A stretch of DNA of 64,000 nt from Agelaius tricolor (taxonomy: Eukaryota > Chordata > Aves > Passeriformes > Icteridae), in the NCBI GenBank assembly GCA_023055355.1, contig JALJCS010000029.1:3472001-3536000 (forward strand), written 5' to 3'. A program made the position numbers and the translations under genes. The notes beneath the pieces are model-generated. The model was not told the origin of the DNA, ran no database searches, and saw only the letters and a program-made list of their open reading frames with translations. This document shows, piece after piece, positions 1-10,690 of the stretch. Position 1 is the stretch's first letter. Each line of letters begins with the position of its first letter.

Positions 1-300
1 CTCCTGCCCCTGATGCCCAGGGAGGGAGGGATGGGGTTCAGGCCTGCCTGAGCCACAGCTCACACACCATCTGTTGTCTCCCGGGCTGCTCCTTAATTTA
101 AAGGGTGGCTTTTGACTAAGGAGCAGAGCTGGGGGCTGTGTTGGCTCCCAGGCTGTTCCAGTGTGCTGGGAGCAGCTTACTGAGCCTGTGGGATCTGTGT
201 GAGCATGGGGCTGCAGGGTTTCCAGCAGAGCTGCAGGACACTTCATCCCAAAACACACAGTTCCCCTCCAGCAGCTGTGCTCCTTCCTTCTGGCAGGAAA
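1..300. other. Unassigned flank before first LTR
   Basis: No repeat family, splice-bounded frame or RNA structure was recognised. The last six bases before the LTR at 307 are its target duplication. Confidence 0.5.
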
Positions 301-306
301 CCTGGC

Positions 307-691
307 TGTAGCCATGATATTTTATGGAAAATCCTTTCCTTAGGATTTTTCCTCCTGAGAAGCTGAGAGGCCTCAGGAACAAAATGCAAACAATGATTAT
401 CTGCTGCTGTGGAATGCAACAGGTGCATCTGGGATTGGTCTCATGTGGTTGTTTCTAATTAATGGCCAATCACAGTCCAGCTGGCTCGGACTCTCTGTCC
501 GAGCCACAAACCTTTGTTACCATTCCTTCTTTTTCTATTCTTAGCCAGCCTTCTGATGAAATCCTTTCTTCTATTCTTTTAGTATAGTTTTAATATAATA
601 TATATCATAAAATAATGAATCAGCCTTCTGAACCATGGAGTCAGATCCTCGTCTCTTCCCTCAACCTGGGACCCCTGTGAACATGGTCACA
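307..691 (+). mobile_element. Solo LTR, family 1 copy A (ERVK-like)
   Basis: A 385-bp LTR begins TGTAGCCATGAT and ends GAACATGGTCACA. It is flanked by a perfect 6-bp target-site duplication CCTGGC at 301-306 and 692-697, typical of class II (ERVK-type) integration. Inside are a TATA-like AT-rich stretch near 580-615, the conserved block 'gcaacaggtgcatctggga', and a sequence near 613-620 where other copies carry AATAAA but this one reads AATGAA. The same family recurs at 10305, 16253, 17276, 43111 and 45867. No internal retroviral region adjoins it, so it is a solo LTR left by LTR-LTR recombination. Its 5' tip matches the copy at 43111 and differs from the TGTCACAGACATC tip of copies B, D and F (copy C reads TGTCACACACATC), so two subfamilies are present. 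Confidence 0.9.
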
Positions 692-697
692 CCTGGC

Positions 698-1122
698 CAC
701 TTCTGCTGAGCCTGTACTACAGTGGGATTTTTTATGTGGTTTTTCTTCTTTTTTGGAAATCTGCTCCTTTAACCCATTTCCAGTCCAAATTGAAATTGTA
801 GGATGCCAGACTGCTTTGGGTTGGAGGGTGTTGCCCTGTTTATTTAAAGTTTTTCTAAGCCTTCTGATGTTTACATTCTTGTAACGAACTTTCTCACACA
901 CTTTATGTAAATAACTCATTGTTTTGCATTCTTTCATGGAGGAGGAGAAATTTGATAAACTATTGGTTTGTCCAGTGTCATTGGAGAGGTGGCACTGTCA
1001 CCCTCCAATCCACTGTCACTTTTAGAAATCTATAAGTGTTGGAGTCAGAAATTAAAAGTTCTCTTTTTTACCTTAAGAAAGGTGCGTGTCCATGCCGTGT
1101 TATTTTGTGTCCTATAGTGACA
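698..1122 (+). mobile_element. Older ERV-like fragment with purine tract and LTR-like end
   Basis: The segment up to 950 looks like decayed internal sequence ending in the purine run 'ggaggaggagaaa' at 938-950, which resembles a polypurine tract. From 951 an LTR-like sequence follows: a duplex-forming stretch (ggtggcactgtcacc), 'tataag' at about 1031, an ATTAAA at 1052, and an end near 'cctatagtgaca' at 1122. The family name and class are unknown to me. LTR A appears to have inserted at its upstream edge. The assignment rests on architecture and on recalled similarity to bird repeats; no second copy is in this window. Confidence 0.45.
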
Positions 1123-1885
1123 GGAGGGGACCTTAACGCTTCTGTCATTGCACCCCTGCCATGGGCAGGGATGTGGGAACCCAGGAAATTCCTCTGGCTG
1201 CCCTGGAGGACTCGAGACCCTGCCCAGAGACCTTGGCGCAGAGCCCCAGACCCCTGTGCCTTTGATTTAGCCCTTGGAGAAAATAATTACCAACCTTATA
1301 TGAAGGATTACAAGCCATGACAGTTTAAGTAGAATGACAGTGAATTTATCACAGGGTGAAAAATCGATTTTTTGGGTTTTTAGAATGGGGGTTCAGGGGG
1401 AAAGGTGGAGGGAACTGGGTGTGTCCAGCCTTTCTCCTTCTTGGCCTCCATCTTCTGCTGTGATGGTGGCACTTTGGGATTGGTTTAGAGTAGAAGCTCA
1501 CTGTCTAACATAGGTGATGGGTATTGGGAAGTAATTGTAAGCATTGTACACGTAGTTTTAGTATAAAGACATAACACTGCCCTGGGGGCAGGCAGAGTGC
1601 CTCTGTCTGTCCTGCTGAGTGGACCTTGGCTGGACAGGAGAAAGAATTTTATAGATAATAAACAATAAACAACCTTGAGACTGAGAACTGAAGAGCTCTG
1701 ACTCCTTCTTCAAGCACCAGGCTGGGAAAAGAGACTTTCTAACATATTTTGGGGTCACTGTGAGCAGCATAGACCCTGAGACAGGGACACCTTCCACCAT
1801 CCCAGGCTGCTCCAAGCCCCATCCAACCCTTGGCCACTTCCAGCGATGCAGCAGCCACAGCTTCTCTGGAATCCCTGCCCTTCAG
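1123..1885 (-). mobile_element. CR1 LINE 3' end, split by an LTR
   Basis: The left part (1123-1171) and right part (1784-1885) rejoin into one antisense CR1 tail: '...ctgccatgggcaggga' continues as 'caccttccaccatcccagg'. The 612-bp LTR at 1172-1783 lies between them. The right part runs on through the CR1 blocks for 'ccatccaacccttggcc' and 'cagccacagcttctctgg'. The fragment is 5'-truncated, as nearly all CR1 copies are. Confidence 0.8.
1172..1783 (+). mobile_element. Solo LTR, family 2 copy 1, inside CR1
   Basis: The LTR starts TGTGGGAACCCAGG and ends CCTGAGACA, ends shared with the inverted copy at 14203-14828. Overlapping polyadenylation signals (AATAAACAATAAAC) lie at about 1658-1671, downstream of a TATA-like 'agtataaaga'. 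Four bases GGGA are repeated at 1168-1171 and 1784-1787. The 14.2-kb copy has a 6-bp duplication, so two bases were probably lost at the left edge here. There is no internal coding sequence. A third, more diverged copy is at 36305-36908. Confidence 0.8.
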
Positions 1886-2236
1886 CTTCCCCTGTTTTAT
1901 GGAGTGGTTCATCACCTGCTCATGTGTGAGTGAGATGATGGAGAGCAGTGCTGCTGAAAAGTAATTGTTTAACGTGCCTGCTGATCCCACATCTGGGAGC
2001 AAGCTGCCAATATTCCAGCACTTTGGAGATGAGGCTTGATCCTGCAGCTATTTATGGTCTGTTTAGGGCTGTGCATCACTCGCTGTTTGTTACCAGAGCT
2101 GCAGGTGTAGCTTCATGGGGAGGGCCTGGTAGTTTTGGCTCATTCAGAGTTGTGGAATCCTGACTGGAGACTCCAGGCTGTGGATGAGATGAAGAAAAGC
2201 CTTACAGGCACTTAAACAAGGGGGTCACTGTAAATG
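1886..2236. other. Unassigned, repeat-poor
   Basis: No mobile element or gene recognised. The block around 1930-2110 has no repeat similarity within the window. Confidence 0.4.
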
Positions 2237-2536
2237 CCTCAGGTTTGTGGATGAGGGGATGGAGAGGAGTGTTGGGGAAAATGAAACAGGAAAGCTTTAC
2301 AAATATGATTGTCTGGCAAAAGATTTTGAGAATATAGAAATTATAAACGAGATTGAAATGAAAGCAAGCTTTGAGATCCCTCAGCTACTGAACAACTGGA
2401 AAACAATGGTGTGGCTGGCTGAAGGTGATCCCCTTTTGATGGAACAACACCCTCTGCTTGCAGACAGGCCCAAGGGGCAGAGCAGACCCTACAGCTTGGC
2501 AGAAGGGGCCCAAAGAGGAGTTTTTAGGGTTTAAAA
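2237..2536 (+). pseudogene. ERV internal 3' remnant, family 3
   Basis: A 95-codon frame at 2247-2534 precedes an LTR directly and matches the frame antisense at 40518-40847. Both share the peptide KASFEIPQLLNNWKTMVW. After that motif the two copies differ by one base (gtggctggctgaag here, gtggctgctgaag there), which shifts the frame, so at least one is broken. A purine-rich 'aaagaggag' near 2513 could be the polypurine tract before the 3' LTR. I cannot say which retroviral gene it comes from. The 5' part of the element is missing. Confidence 0.6.
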
Positions 2537-2892
2537 TGTAACACAAGATGGTAATGTAATGATTCTTATAGGCTGTATGGAAATGCTACAGGATTTGTAT
2601 CTTGTACTAGATTGGTTAGTGAGAATCAGAATATTCAACACAGAAGATGATTTATTGTATTGTAACAGGAACCTCACTCTCTTACCCTCTTACTCTCTTA
2701 CGCTTTTACTCTCTCATCCTCTCATCCTCTCTCCCCTTCTCTTCTCTCAGTCCTGCTCTGAGCTGTGCCTGGCAGCTCCCAGCAGGGCCCTGCACCCAGG
2801 CCCTTTGCAATAAAACCCAAATTCCAAGCCCTGGCTGCAGAGATCTCTTGTCTCCATCTGTCCCCACTGTCCTACCCTCCGATGCTCCTACA
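2537..2892 (+). mobile_element. 3' LTR of family 3 ERV
   Basis: The LTR begins TGTAACACAAGATGG and ends GATGCTCCTACA, about 356 bp. It carries a pyrimidine-rich tract of short 'ctcttac/ctctcatc' repeats at 2672-2750 and the polyadenylation signal AATAAA at about 2809. The antisense copy at 39568-40420 shares both ends and the signal region but has a much shorter tract, so the tract is a variable-number feature of this LTR. Confidence 0.75.
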
Positions 2893-3744
2893 GAGGAGAG
2901 GAGGAATAAATGACCTCTGCTGCTGCTTTTCAGCTGCTTTTTGGTCTTCTTTTCTGAGTTCTCAGTTATCCTCAGCCAGTGCTGCCCAGGAGGGCTGGCT
3001 GCTGCCAAACACCCTTTTGGCAATTCCAGCCACCCAGCTTGTCCAGGCCAGCACTGGCAGAAGAGGCACCAGCAGCTCTGGAGAGAGTGCAGAGAACCAG
3101 AAGCCCTTCATAAAGTGTCACTGATGTGGAAATACAAGATCAAATGAGTAGCAATTCGTGTGTCACTGCATGACAGAACAAAACCCTCTACCGAGGAATT
3201 AAAGCCATAAATATCCTACAGGGCCCCTTCCTGCTAACATGTTCCTGACATCTGGAGTGGCAGCCCACTGGAACCTATCTGCTGTCAAAGAGCTGTTGCA
3301 ATTAAGTCGTGAATGCAGAGGGGAGAAGGGGGAAAACAATTTTTTAAATGACTTGGCAGGTGATGGAAAACCAAAATACCCTTTTCCATTAACGTGAGCA
3401 AATTTACCTTAAAAGGAATTGGGTTAGAGACTCAGGAAGTTAATTGCCAGAGTCATTCAGTCAGGTTTTGGTCTCCTTGGGGCCGGTGTGGGAGCGATGG
3501 AGTGGTTGGGCTCCCACCTGGCTCTGTGCTGCTGCAATATTTAACACTTTCTTGGCCTCCTGTGCTCCAGCGTGGCTTGGTGGGCACATGGTGGTGTGGG
3601 GATCCAGCTGGGCCCAGCAATGGGGATGGTTTTGGGAGGCAGTGATGGGATTCACTGTGCCAGGCAGGAGCTGTTGGGGTTTTGGTGTGGGGCAGCACCA
3701 CAGCCTGGTGCTCCCATTTGTGTGGCTGATTGAGGGGCTTAGGA
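2893..3744. other. Unassigned, mostly non-repetitive
   Basis: No element recognised. 3130-3440 is AT-richer and free of recognisable repeats. 3440-3744 is GC-richer with no supported frame. Confidence 0.4.
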
Positions 3745-3812
3745 GATCACAGAATCATTAAGGTTGGACTTTCATCTTCCCCAACACTCCTCTCCATCCC
3801 CTCATCCACAAC
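3745..3812 (-). repeat. CR1 tip plus inverted copy of ERV family 3 fragment
   Basis: 'cacagaatcattaaggttgg' at about 3750 resembles the antisense CR1 3' tip. The next roughly 40 bases (3771-3812) are the reverse complement of 2241-2282 with few changes; both give the peptide VDEGMERSVGE in the matching strand. It is therefore a detached, inverted piece of the family 3 internal region 1.5 kb away. Confidence 0.55.
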
Positions 3813-3828
3813 CAGCACTGGTGTGCTC

Positions 3829-3989
3829 ACTAAACCATGTAGACATAGATACAGGGCCATTTTGTAGCTTGTTAGTAGAATGCTGTAGAACTCACAGCTT
3901 GTAAGACTGTGATATAGATAATAAATAATAAACATCTGAGTCTGAACACAAAATATAATCTCGAGCTCTTTCAATCCTGACCTGACAGA
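3829..3989 (+). mobile_element. LTR-like fragment
   Basis: It starts near 'tgtgctcactaaacc', carries 'gatatagataataaataata' with tandem AATAAA-type signals, and ends near 'tcctgacctgaca'. The signal region resembles that of family 2 (tagataataaacaataaac), but the rest does not align by eye. No target duplication was found. Confidence 0.4.
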
Positions 3990-5189
3990 AGATAAAGAAT
4001 TGACACCCAGCTGCTGGAGATCTGCTGGCTCTGGATGTTGTTAGGTGGGACTAGAAGGAGAAGGGTGTCAGGGTGGGGAGTTGTGTAATTAGCTTGGGCT
4101 GTGCCCTCAGAATATCCTGGAGGACACTTCCCAGATCTTGGGCTTTCCAGGAGCTTGGTGGGTGCCAACAGCCCAGGGATTCCTCTGTGGGTGAGCAGTA
4201 CCCTTGCTTCAGTGGGAAGCTGAGCTTGGAGCTGGGAAGGGCCATGTGGAGCTCCTGAGTTGCTGTTCTCAACTCTGTTTTTTCCCTGCCAGCCTTAGGA
4301 GGTGCCAGGCAGCCCCTTGCAGGTGATCTTCACACCCACCCCTCACACCCTGCAGGATTTTGGATGCCTCAGCCAGGCATTAGAATCCTTTAGCACCCCA
4401 CAGGGCACCACCAGCACACCCCTGCAGGAAACAGGACCCCTGCACAGCTGACCAATAGGATTCAGCAGAAACAATTTATTGTTTTTATGCACTTATTTAT
4501 ACATTCTAACTCTCTGCACATGCTGATCATGCTCTTCTTCATTGCTGCTTTTGTCTTGTCCACGTGTCCTGTGTGCACCTCTCACAATATGTGTTTGGTC
4601 ACAGTCCAGGTGCTTTGCTGTCCCCCATTATTGACTTCTTGTGGTCTTGGAATTCTGTTTCTCAGCTTCTCCTTTCTTCTTTTAGCACAGTTTATGTCTT
4701 AGAAACCTTGATGAATTCCACAGTGCCCTGAAAAAATCCTGATAAGAGCAGTTCCAATCAGGATGGCTGGTGCACCCTGAGGCCCAGGTTGCTCAGATAC
4801 ATTCCCCACCCAGTGTGAGCCATCCCTGCACCCCAACCATCATCCAGGGCTGCAGGATCAGTGCCTGGGGAGCTCATTGGGATTCTGGGCACTGCTTGGT
4901 GCCATCCTGCTCGTTGCCTCTCCGCAGAGGTGGCTGTGATTTGCATTTTGGAGTTCGCAGGAGGTGTCACCCAGCAGAGATCCTGGCAAGCTGCGTCTCG
5001 CAGAGAATTCATTTTCAGGGGGTTTCACTCCCTCCTTCCCAATCTGGCTGGCTTGATCTCGACTAAAGCATGCAGCTCCTTTGATTCATTGCAAGACACA
5101 CCAAACCCAGTGCAGGCTGTGCTGGGCTGGGTTTTCCTCCTCATGGCTCCGTGTTTGGCTCCTCTCCAAAGGGCCAGCACTTGGGAGAC
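3990..5189. other. Unassigned
   Basis: No repeat family recognised. The long open frame from 4861 runs into the minisatellite and is not supported as coding. Confidence 0.4.
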
Positions 5190-5789
5190 TGCCATCTCCA
5201 TGCCTGTACTGGAAATTGTCCTCTCTGGTTATCTAAAAATCAGAAAATTTCCAGTACTGCCATCTCCATGCCTCTACTGGAAATTGTCCTCTCTGTTATC
5301 TAAAAATCAGGAAATTTCCAGTATTGCCACCTCCATGCCTGTACTGGAAATTGTCCTCTCTGGTTATCTAAAATTCAGAACATTTCCAGCACTGCCACCT
5401 CCATGCCTGTACTGGAAATTGTCCTCTCTGGTTATCTAAAATTCAGGAAATTTCCAGCACTGCCATCTCCATGCCTGTACTGGAAATTGTCCTCTCTGGT
5501 TATCTGAAAATCAGAAAATTTCCAGCACTGCCATCTCCATGCCTGTACTGGAAATTGTCCTCTCTGGTTATCTAAAAATCAGAAAATTTCCAGTACTGCC
5601 ATCTCCATGCTTGTACTGGAAATTGTCCTCTCTGGTTATTTAAAAATCAGGAAATTTCCAGTACTGCCACCTCCATGCCTGTACTGGAAATTGTCCTCTC
5701 TGGTTATCTAAAAATCAGGAAATTTCCAGCACTGCCACCTCCATGCCTGTACTGGAAATTGTCCTCTCTGGTTATCTAAAAATCAGGAA
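5190..5789 (+). repeat. 68-bp minisatellite, about 9 units
   Basis: Units start at 5190, 5258, 5325, 5393, 5461, 5529, 5597, 5665 and 5733, the last incomplete. Each reads tgcca(t/c)ctccatgcctg, then GTACTGGAAATT, a ~30-bp spacer, and AATTTCCAG(T/C)AC. The two 12-base arms are reverse complements, so every unit, and every unit junction, can fold as a hairpin or cruciform. The period is not a multiple of three, so the open frame crossing its left part is fortuitous. Units differ by few substitutions, suggesting recent expansion or homogenisation. Confidence 0.95.
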
Positions 5790-7167
5790 GCAGAATTGTT
5801 CCCAAATGCCTCCAGCTGACCATGGCAAACTCAGAAAATAAAGGATCATGGCTGACAAGAGGCTGAGAATTTCAGATTGTGTCAATGACTTTTTTGCAAG
5901 GTTTTATTTAAGCTACTTCTGAGTGGACCTGATTTTCAGAAGGGCCCTGATTGAAGATTGATTCTTGTAAGAGACTATTTCAAAATTACCCATCACTTTT
6001 GGCTGCGGGTTTGCTAAATATGCAATTATTCCACCAGCAACTTAGTCTTGAGCAAACTGTTTTCTGTAATATTTTTTCCCTCTATAATTTACACAAATGG
6101 GGGAAAAAGACCTAAACTGAATAACCTGTGGCCAGTGATTGGAGCTGTGCTTGTGTTCACTCTTTTTGCTTAAAAATGAGATTTTCTCCCCAGCCCTAGG
6201 TGATTCAGCACATCCTGTTTGGGTTTCTTGTATCAGAAATAAGGGCTGAGAATCAGCTGGAGAGGAGGGATGTTCTTGCCCTCCTCCTGAATTTGGATTT
6301 AACTCTTAAAAGTAGGGAAGAAACCCATCCCTTCTCTTTGAAGTTCCTAGAACCTTCCCTCTCCATCCCTGCTGCCCTGCCTGAGGTTTGATGCACTTTG
6401 AACACTTATATTTGCTTTAAAAATGGGCAAATTGTGGCCTCAGAGGAGTTTCTTCATGGTTTTGCAGGAGGAACAGGTGGGGAAGCTCCCACTGAGTCCT
6501 GCCGTGGGTGCTCATGGCATGAAGGGGCTGAGCAAGGAGCAGGGATGGGGAGAGGGGATTTCAAGGATGATTCCTCCACACCATCCAAACTCTCCCTCAC
6601 CACAAGCACCTGAGCATCCCTAAGCTCCAAACACCCACCAAAATCAGGCAGGAATTTTCCCTCCTTCAAACCTCACCCTGCAGTGCCTGTGCTGGAGCAG
6701 CAGCCAGGTTGCCTGGGCTACACAACCATCCTCTTGGATTATTCCTGGTAAATAATATTTGGTTTTTCACTCGGAGCAAATGGCCTCCGAGTCCATGGAG
6801 TAATTTTGGGCCAGCTTGCAGAGCCTGTGAGTTTAACTCTCCAATTTGGCCTGCAGCAGTGCTGGGCAAATTGCTCCCAGCAACTACTTTATTCATCCAA
6901 AACATGGTTTTGTGCTGACCCAAGCGGTCGACTCAGCACATGTTTTCAGCCAGGAAAAAAGAAATTAAAAAAAGGAGGCAAATTGTTTCCAAATGCTGCG
7001 TGTTTTCTATAAAGGCAGCTATACAGGGTGTTTTTGAAGGGATGGTGGAAGAAAAAAGCCATCTGAAAGGGGGGTGTTTCAGCTGGTTCAACTGTTCTGC
7101 TCGTGTTTGCAGCACTGGGAACACAGGTGCGTGTTTTTAACTGACCTGTTGTGCTGGGTGCTTTCCC
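5790..7167. other. Unassigned, partly AT-rich
   Basis: 5880-6200 is AT-rich and repeat-free. 6200-7167 has no recognised element. No frame has splice-site support. Confidence 0.4.
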
Positions 7168-7332
7168 TTTGGAGTTTTATCAGGAGGTCAAACATCCTGG
7201 ATGTCTTCCCTGCATGGGAAAATTGGGGGAAAAGATTTTAAATAGGAACTTTGGAGTTTTATCAGGAGGCCAAACATCCTGGACGTCTTCCCTGCATGGG
7301 AAAATTGAGGGGAAAGATTTTAAATAGGAACT
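7168..7332 (+). repeat. 82-bp tandem duplication
   Basis: Two adjacent copies begin 'ggagttttatcaggaggtca' at 7171 and 'ggagttttatcaggaggcca' at 7253. They differ at only a few positions, so the duplication is fairly young. It matches no mobile element I recognise. Confidence 0.9.
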
Positions 7333-7687
7333 ATCTCATTTTGTGCTATTGGAGAACTCTTAAGACCAACTTTAGACTTAGACCTGGGTGTTGCAGGTCT
7401 CCAGGCATCACCTTGTCTTTTTCTCCATGTGAAGACCCACTGACTGCCAAGGAATAGCTTAACCCTTTCCCTTCGGCTGCAGAGACTGAGGTTCATTCCT
7501 TCTCCTGCCATTTGCCAGACCAGAACCAGCCTTGACTGTCACAAGGGTGGCACTGAACACTTGGCCTCCCCAGGAGCCACTCTTGGGTGGGTGTTTGGCC
7601 GTGTAAAGGTGGAGAACATCCCTGTCTTCTCCCCACAGCCCTTCAGGCTCATACCACACCAGGTGGGCTGTCTGGGAGATGGGGAAC
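7333..7687. other. Unassigned
   Basis: No recognised repeat or gene. It leads into the LTR-like element at 7688. Confidence 0.4.
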
Positions 7688-8119
7688 AGCGGCGTTCACA
7701 TTCTCTGAACAGACAGAGACATAATTCTCACTCCCAGGATTTTTCCTGGGGAGGCAGTGAGAAGCACAGAGAGAAGAAGAGAAAACCTTTCTTATCTCTA
7801 TTCACTGCTCCTGTTGTTTGGCACATGTGGAATGTGTTATGGAGCTTGTTTACCCAAAGTGATTTGTCAGTTGGATTCTGCTGAGGATTGTTTTGTTTCC
7901 TTGGCCAGTTGGGTCAAAACTGTGTCCTGACTGTCTCAGAGAGTCAGGGGTTTTTCTTTAGTATCTTTTGTATAGTATAGTATCTTTTTAGTATCTCTTT
8001 AATATAGTATAGTTATAATATGGTATTAATGTAATATAGAAGAGTGTTAATAAAGCAATTGTTCAGCATTCTGAATCATGGAGTCAGAGCCCATTATTCC
8101 CTGGCCTGTTTCTTCAATA
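7688..8119 (+). mobile_element. LTR-like element, family 4
   Basis: The layout is that of a passerine LTR: 'gcggcgttcacattctctga' near the left end, an AT-rich promoter-like region at 7960-8040, AATAAA at about 8050, then 'gaatcatggagtcagagccc', which parallels the end of family 1 (catggagtcagatcctcg). GGGAAC occurs at 7682-7687 and 8120-8125 as a possible 6-bp duplication. The expected TG...CA termini are not clear, so the exact ends are uncertain. Confidence 0.6.
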
Positions 8120-8239
8120 GGGAACTGGCAGATCCTTATGGGAAAGGACCTGGGAATGTGGATTATTGGGACTGTGGTACATGGCAGAGTGACTGCATTC
8201 CTCAGTGGCAAAGTGCCTTGTGTTGGTGTGGTTATTTTT

Positions 8240-8585
8240 TTCTCTTCCATTCATGAACAGGACAGGACTGCTGGGGTATGTTCCTTGAGCTCTATTTACA
8301 GCCTCAGTACATGGCTGAGACAATAGGAAGGTGGCAAAACTTATGTACAGCCAGCAGCAGTCAAATATTTCTTTGTTACAGAGCACTTTAAAAACTTTCT
8401 ATCCAATAGCAAATTGCTAAAGCTTACAGGCAATTGTTTTAGCCAATATTAAAAGTACACATACACCTGCTTCACACAATTCTTGCTTATCTTCTTTCTA
8501 TTAACAATACACAGTACACCATTATTAAGCTTAAAATCGAATAATTACTAAGCTGAAAATCTTCCCTTTACTATTTATCACATGC
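8240..8585 (-). mobile_element. Possible decayed LTR or ERV fragment
   Basis: This AT-rich segment resembles bird LTR sequence from recollection: 'agccaatattaaaagtacac', a string of short TA-rich motifs, and 'ttctttctattaacaataca'. No termini, duplication or second copy were found in the window. Confidence 0.3.
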
Positions 8586-10304
8586 CTTTATTCCTTGCAA
8601 ATTTGTGGTGACACAGTGACTTTATTTCTTGATGGCAGAGTGACTTTTACTGCTCCTTTTATGGTGTAGCTGCAGGATTTTTGATGCATGGTTTTGTGCT
8701 GGGCATGGTTTCGTGCTGACCCTGATTATTTACAGGCAGCTCTGGAATTCTTTTGCTGATGTTTCCTCCAAGAAGGGCTGCTCAGGCACATCTCAGGGCC
8801 ACAGCTGGCAGTGGGGGCTCTTCCCATGCCACAGGCTGTGACCCCTGTCCCAGGCACTGCTCCCAAACCTGGGCCATGCTTCACCCGCGGGTCCATGAAT
8901 TCATCTGTGGGACTCTGAGCTCTGGGGGATGCTCCTCAGCACGGAGGGGGCTGCCTAAGCAGCACTTGCAGCTGCTCCTGGAATTTTCTGGGTGTCCTAC
9001 AGCAAACAGGCTCCCCTGAGAGACACAACTGCAGAGATGAGGCGCTTTGAAATGGGCGAAACACGGCGACAACGCCTCTGATGAAAGAAGGGGAGGGTGG
9101 CTGATGGTTTTGTCTTATTTAATGCTGACATCCTGAGGTCAAACCATTCCCCCCAAGGAAAGCACAGCCCCATTAGTCAAACACAGCAATCTCTAGCTTT
9201 GTAGTTTTGTTGCATGATTTATAAGCCACTGGGGTAAAAAAAAAGTTTTTCTCTGAAAATACCAGGGAACATTTTTATCCTTGTTGCGTTCCCTTGCTCA
9301 TTTTAACTTCAGTTTTACAACATCAAAGCTGGAGTTGAGCTCTCCTGGTACCAGTTTGCAGGATTCAGTATCTTACCACGTCTGGCTGCTGGCTCTCACC
9401 AGTTGTATGGCAGGAATTCATCCCACATCCCCCTGGAATTCTGTAAATGAGCACCTCCTGTTCAAAGAGGTGGAATAGGAACAAGGAGTCAATTTTTGAG
9501 CTCTGTGGCAGTGAGAGCCGTGAGCTCTGGGGTGTTTACAGTGGGGTAGCTGAAATCCAGGTGTCAGCCAGCATTGGGACAGAGGATAATTTTCCAGTCC
9601 TGATTCCTGTTGGGAAATGTCAGATCACCCCTGCCTGGGACCTCAAAAATGGGTGTTTTAGGGACTAAACCACCTCTCTGCTGCTCTCAGCTAGGCCTGG
9701 CATTTCGGCTCTGTGTGAACTCTTGATCAGGTCAAAAAGTAAAACTCCCTTTTAGGAAAGATTTTAAGATGATGGAGGGCTTTGTTTCATTTTGCATTTG
9801 CAACTCTAATGTGTTCTTCCCCTGTGCTCCCACCCACTCCTCACAGTCAACCCCAGACTCTCTACTCACATGGCTATCAGTGTCACTTCTCAAACATGTC
9901 TTTCCTTGGAAATCCAGCTTTTCATCAATTAAACATTTTTGACAGCTTTTCTGAAACAAATCTTAAAAAAAAAAGTAAAAATAATTAAAAAAAATTAATC
10001 TTTGCTTTCCCACAAAGTTTTGGTGGCTTTACCTTAAAAGACTCAAGCAGCCCAGCAGTGAAGGTGACCCCAGAAGGATTTTGGGGCAGCTTTGGGCTGC
10101 TCTCATGGGTGGTGCGGGGCACAGCCTGCAGCTTGTCACTGTTGCTGTTAAGAGAATTCTGCTCAATGCTTGTGTGAGTTCCTGGCAGGAAAGGCTGGAG
10201 TGGGTTGGGATGGAAGTGCATGTGCCAGGTGTGTCCCTGTGTCCCAGCCAGGTCCTGTGCAGGATGTTTGATTTCTGCTTCCCCCTCCCCCAGAAGCCCC
10301 CAGG
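8586..10304. other. Unassigned, ends in A-rich stretch
   Basis: No element recognised across 1.7 kb. 9963-10003 is A-rich. The six bases before 10305 belong to the LTR target duplication. Confidence 0.4.
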
Positions 10305-10690
10305 TGTGACCGTGTTCACAGGGGTCCCAGGATGAGGGAGGAGACGAGGATCTGACTCCATGTTTCAGAAGGCTTGATTTATTATTTTATGATATATATC
10401 ATATTAAAACTATACTAAAAGAATAGAAGAAAGGATTTCATCAGAAGGCTGGCTAAGAATAGAAAAAGAAGGAATCATAACAAAGGCTTGTGGCTCAGAC
10501 AGAGAGTCTGAGCCAGCTGGGCTGTGATTGGCCATTAATGAGAAACAACCACATGAGCCCAATCCCAGATGCACCTGTTGCATTCCACAGCAGCAGATAA
10601 CCATTGTTTGCATTTTGTTCCTGAGGCCTCTCAGCTTCTCAGGAGGAAAAATCCTAAGGAAAGGATTTTCCATAAAAGATGTCTGTGACA
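10305..10690 (-). mobile_element. Solo LTR, family 1 copy B
   Basis: This antisense 386-bp copy reads from TGTGACCGTGTTCACA to GATGTCTGTGACA on the + strand. The flanking duplication is CCCAGG (10299-10304) against CTCAGG (10691-10696), one mismatch. In LTR sense the 5' tip is TGTCACAGACATC. It carries ATAATAAAT as the signal. No internal sequence follows. Confidence 0.9.

Noticed and set aside
5190..5789. CRISPR-like array
   Set aside because: Units are directly abutting and wholly similar; there are no unique spacers, and the genome is vertebrate.
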